DNA from: JAKSUT01 sp045616505
Lineage (GTDB): Bacteria; Cyanobacteriota; Vampirovibrionia; Gastranaerophilales; Gastranaerophilaceae
Assembly: GCA_045616505.1 (NCBI GenBank)
Contig: JAZLGV010000049.1
Span: forward strand, 1-42,891
Reading direction: 5' to 3'
DNA length: 42,891 bases
Shown: piece by piece, positions 41,367 to 42,891 of the stretch
Layout of the letters: every line of letters starts with the position of its first letter
Numbering within the stretch: position 1 is the stretch's first letter
Translations under genes and position numbers: made by a program
Notes under the pieces: model-generated
Database searches by the model: none
The model's input: only the letters and a program-made list of their open reading frames with translations
What the model was told of the DNA's origin: nothing

Positions 41367-42323
41367 ATGAAAAAGATTATTTGTTTAATAGCTTTGATTA
41401 TGTTTTTGTTTTCGTCTTTTGCAGTAGCGAAAGATGAAAAAGTTTCTGCTGAAAAAACAACTGATAAAGTGAAAGTAGAAAAAACTAAGACTGTTAAACC
41501 AAAAGCAGAAAAGAAAACTGCAGATAAGGTTAAAATTGATAAAACCAAAACAGAAAAAGTGAAAGTAGAAAAAACAAAACCTGTTAAACAAAAAGTAGAA
41601 AAAGAAAAGATTGTTAAACCTAAAACAGAAAAAACAAAAGTTGAAAAGGTAAAAGCTCCAAAAATAAAATCTGAAAAGCCAGTTAAAGAAAAAACTGAAA
41701 ATAAAAATGTTAAAAAGAATAGCGTTAAAAAGACTAAAACATCTTTTTATTCAAGAAAATTTAAAGAATATCTTTTGCCAGATTTGAAATCAAAAAATGT
41801 TGAAGAAGCTGATGTTACTGCTTCAAGAGATATTATTTTTTATTATAGTAATAATGAAATAGATAAATCTTTTGAAATGATTACTAAAGTTCCTGAAAAT
41901 GAAAGAACTGAACAAGATTGGCTTTTACTAGGAAATATTTTGCAAGATAAAGGTAAATCGTCTGATGCGAGTTTTATGTATTCTCGTGCAATCCTTGTAA
42001 ATCCTTGTTACTACAAGGCTTATTATAACCTTGCAAATATATATTTAGAAGAAGAACGTTTTAATATGGCTATTCAAAATTATCGTAAAGCCAATAAATA
42101 TAATAATCAATTTTCTTATGGGTATTACAATTTAGGTTGTGCATATTTAAAAATTGGTGATTTAAAAAAAGCAAAAATTGCGTTTTTGAAAGCGATTTCT
42201 TTAAAGAATACTGAACCAGATTTTCATTATAATTTGGCATATACGTATAAGCAGTTAGGAAATGAAAAATTAGCAAAGCAGTATATTGGCTTTTATAATA
42301 AATTAATTAATGAAGAAGATTAA
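41367..42323 (+). CDS. Secreted TPR protein with a long Lys-rich repeat
   Basis: A 318-residue exported protein. The signal peptide (KKIICLIALIMFLFSSFAVA) ends near residue 21. Residues from about 22 to 125 are a low-complexity repeat of the type EKTKxVKxKxEK, extremely basic, then KKTKTSFYSRKFKEYLLPDL. The rest is about four TPR units (AYYNLANIYLEEERFNMAI, YGYYNLGCAYLKIGDLKKAK, DFHYNLAYTYKQLGNEKLAK). The basic segment could bind peptidoglycan-linked anionic polymers or nucleic acid. The strong promoter predicts a leaderless mRNA. Its stop TAA and that of rqcP overlap in the tetranucleotide TTAA. Confidence 0.85.
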   Translation: MKKIICLIALIMFLFSSFAVAKDEKVSAEKTTDKVKVEKTKTVKPKAEKKTADKVKIDKTKTEKVKVEKTKPVKQKVEKEKIVKPKTEKTKVEKVKAPKIKSEKPVKEKTENKNVKKNSVKKTKTSFYSRKFKEYLLPDLKSKNVEEADVTASRDIIFYYSNNEIDKSFEMITKVPENERTEQDWLLLGNILQDKGKSSDASFMYSRAILVNPCYYKAYYNLANIYLEEERFNMAIQNYRKANKYNNQFSYGYYNLGCAYLKIGDLKKAKIAFLKAISLKNTEPDFHYNLAYTYKQLGNEKLAKQYIGFYNKLINEED

Positions 42324-42574
42324 TTGTTGCCTTCTAAAACTTTGTATAAAGTATTTGCTTCTTGAATACTAACGTTTCCTGTTGGAATAGTAAGAACTTC
42401 AACTTCGATTGGGTTTCTTGTACTTTCAATTTTGATTATATCGCCAACTTTAAGCGTTTTTGCAGGTTTTGCTTGCGTGCCGTTTACAAAAACTCTGCCT
42501 TTTTCTGATACTTCGTTTGCGACAGTTCTACGTTTTATTAATCTTGAAACTTTTAGAAATTTATCTAATCTCAA
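42320..42574 (-). CDS. rqcP: RqcP-like S4-domain RNA-binding protein
   Basis: An 84-residue S4-domain protein. MRLDKFLKVSRLIKRRTVANE at the N terminus is nearly identical to Bacillus YabO/RqcP as I remember it, followed by GRVFVNGTQAKPAKTLKVGD. RqcP binds the obstructed 50S subunit with peptidyl-tRNA and works with RqcH to add Ala tails to stalled chains. Hsp15 (HslR) is a longer relative, so the short length favours RqcP. The start is TTG, seven bases after AAGG. Confidence 0.88.
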   Translation of the reverse strand: MRLDKFLKVSRLIKRRTVANEVSEKGRVFVNGTQAKPAKTLKVGDIIKIESTRNPIEVEVLTIPTGNVSIQEANTLYKVLEGNN

Positions 42575-42646
42575 TTATTCGCCTTCTTTACTTTTATATT
42601 CTTATATACTATAATTATATCAACAAAATTTTTTTAAGGAAATTTA

Positions 42647-42891
42647 ATGGACGACCTTGGTAGTATATTTTATAATTTATTAATTATAGCAATTTTATTA
42701 TTTATAAATGGTTTTTTTGTAGCAGCCGAAATATCAATTATTGGAGCAAGAAAAACACGTATTAAGCAACTTACAGATGAAGGTAATTTTAATGCAAAAT
42801 TAGCTCTTGAGCAGCTTCATGATATTGATAAATATATTGCAGCCGTTCAGCTTGGTATTACAATGGCGAGTATCGCTTTAGGTTGGGTTGG
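42647..42891 (+). CDS. CNNM/CorC (HlyC)-family membrane protein, 5' part
   Basis: The first 81 codons of a gene cut by the window end. The protein starts with a membrane helix (FYNLLIIAILLFINGFFVAAEIS), then GARKTRIKQLTDEGN and YIAAVQLGITMASIALGWVG, the standard opening of the DUF21 (CNNM) domain. Full-length members continue with CBS domains and a CorC/HlyC domain and are linked to magnesium efflux. AAGGAAA precedes the ATG and TATAAT lies at 42610-42615. Confidence 0.9.
   Translation, partial: MDDLGSIFYNLLIIAILLFINGFFVAAEISIIGARKTRIKQLTDEGNFNAKLALEQLHDIDKYIAAVQLGITMASIALGWV

Noticed and set aside
41385..41591. Open frames opposite and beside the Lys-rich repeat.
   Set aside because: They are by-products of the repetitive A-rich coding sequence; they lack ribosome sites and recognisable domains.

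Overview
The window looks like a chromosomal segment of a low-G+C, non-photosynthetic relative of cyanobacteria; my best guess is a gut Vampirovibrionia/Melainabacteria lineage (Candidatus Gastranaerophilales). The grounds are inference from gene content: a class A RNase P RNA, a CHASE2-type adenylate cyclase of cyanobacterial architecture, an SLH-domain surface protein together with a CsaB pyruvyltransferase, secreted TPR proteins, flagellar rod genes, and strongly AT-rich codon use. No photosynthesis gene, insertion sequence, prophage or CRISPR array is visible. No database search was possible, so every assignment rests on motifs and architecture.

Layout. 1-320: 3' part of rnpB and a two-way terminator. 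333-6563 (minus): operon murA, RWYD-repeat protein, mfd, prsA-like foldase, driven by a consensus promoter that stands back to back with the leuS promoter. 6628-9174 (plus): leuS. 9255-10729: an Ala-rich unknown (minus), a short protein ending in tandem ETVGS/ETAGS repeats (plus) and a zinc-ribbon protein (minus). 10788-12530 (minus): comF, a small unknown and a PDZ-less HtrA-type protease. 12602-15976 (plus): rseP and a secreted SLH protein. 16026-18678 (minus): mnmE and a MATE transporter. 18784-21089 (plus): a flagellar rod operon (two FlgF/FlgG-type genes, flgB, flgC) behind a sigma-28-like promoter. 21147-23029: TPR protein (minus) and metF (plus). 23026-25598 (minus): an atypical KDPG aldolase, a KDG-type sugar kinase and csaB. 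25640-30376 (plus): CHASE2 adenylate cyclase, a GH77 glucanotransferase and a TPR/NHL secreted protein. 30560-35695: short lineage-type proteins, coaX, the U32 tRNA hydroxylation enzyme (trhP type), a secreted protein with LE..FG motifs and a HEAT-like protein. 35820-37417: tRNA-Arg(CCG) abutting an N6-adenine methyltransferase. 37580-39230: two unknowns and a PilZ protein. 39316-42891: alpha/beta hydrolase, trpS, Lys-rich TPR protein, rqcP and the start of a CorC/HlyC-type membrane protein.

How the parts connect. Envelope biology dominates: MurA builds the wall, the PrsA-like protein, HtrA and RseP handle envelope proteins, CsaB probably pyruvylates a wall polymer and the SLH protein would bind it. 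The eda/kdgK pair and the glucanotransferase point to sugar-acid and glucan catabolism. The rod genes, the PilZ protein and the cyclase suggest motility with nucleotide second messengers.

Gene-expression style is a second theme. Many starts are TTG or GTG with a good Shine-Dalgarno sequence. About seven genes instead have a TATAAT-like box only 6-11 bases before ATG and no Shine-Dalgarno sequence, which predicts leaderless mRNAs. Four convergent gene pairs share exactly four bases of overlapping stop codons. The least explained protein is the ETVGS/ETAGS repeat protein at 10014-10403. I do not see a complete novel multi-gene system in this window.
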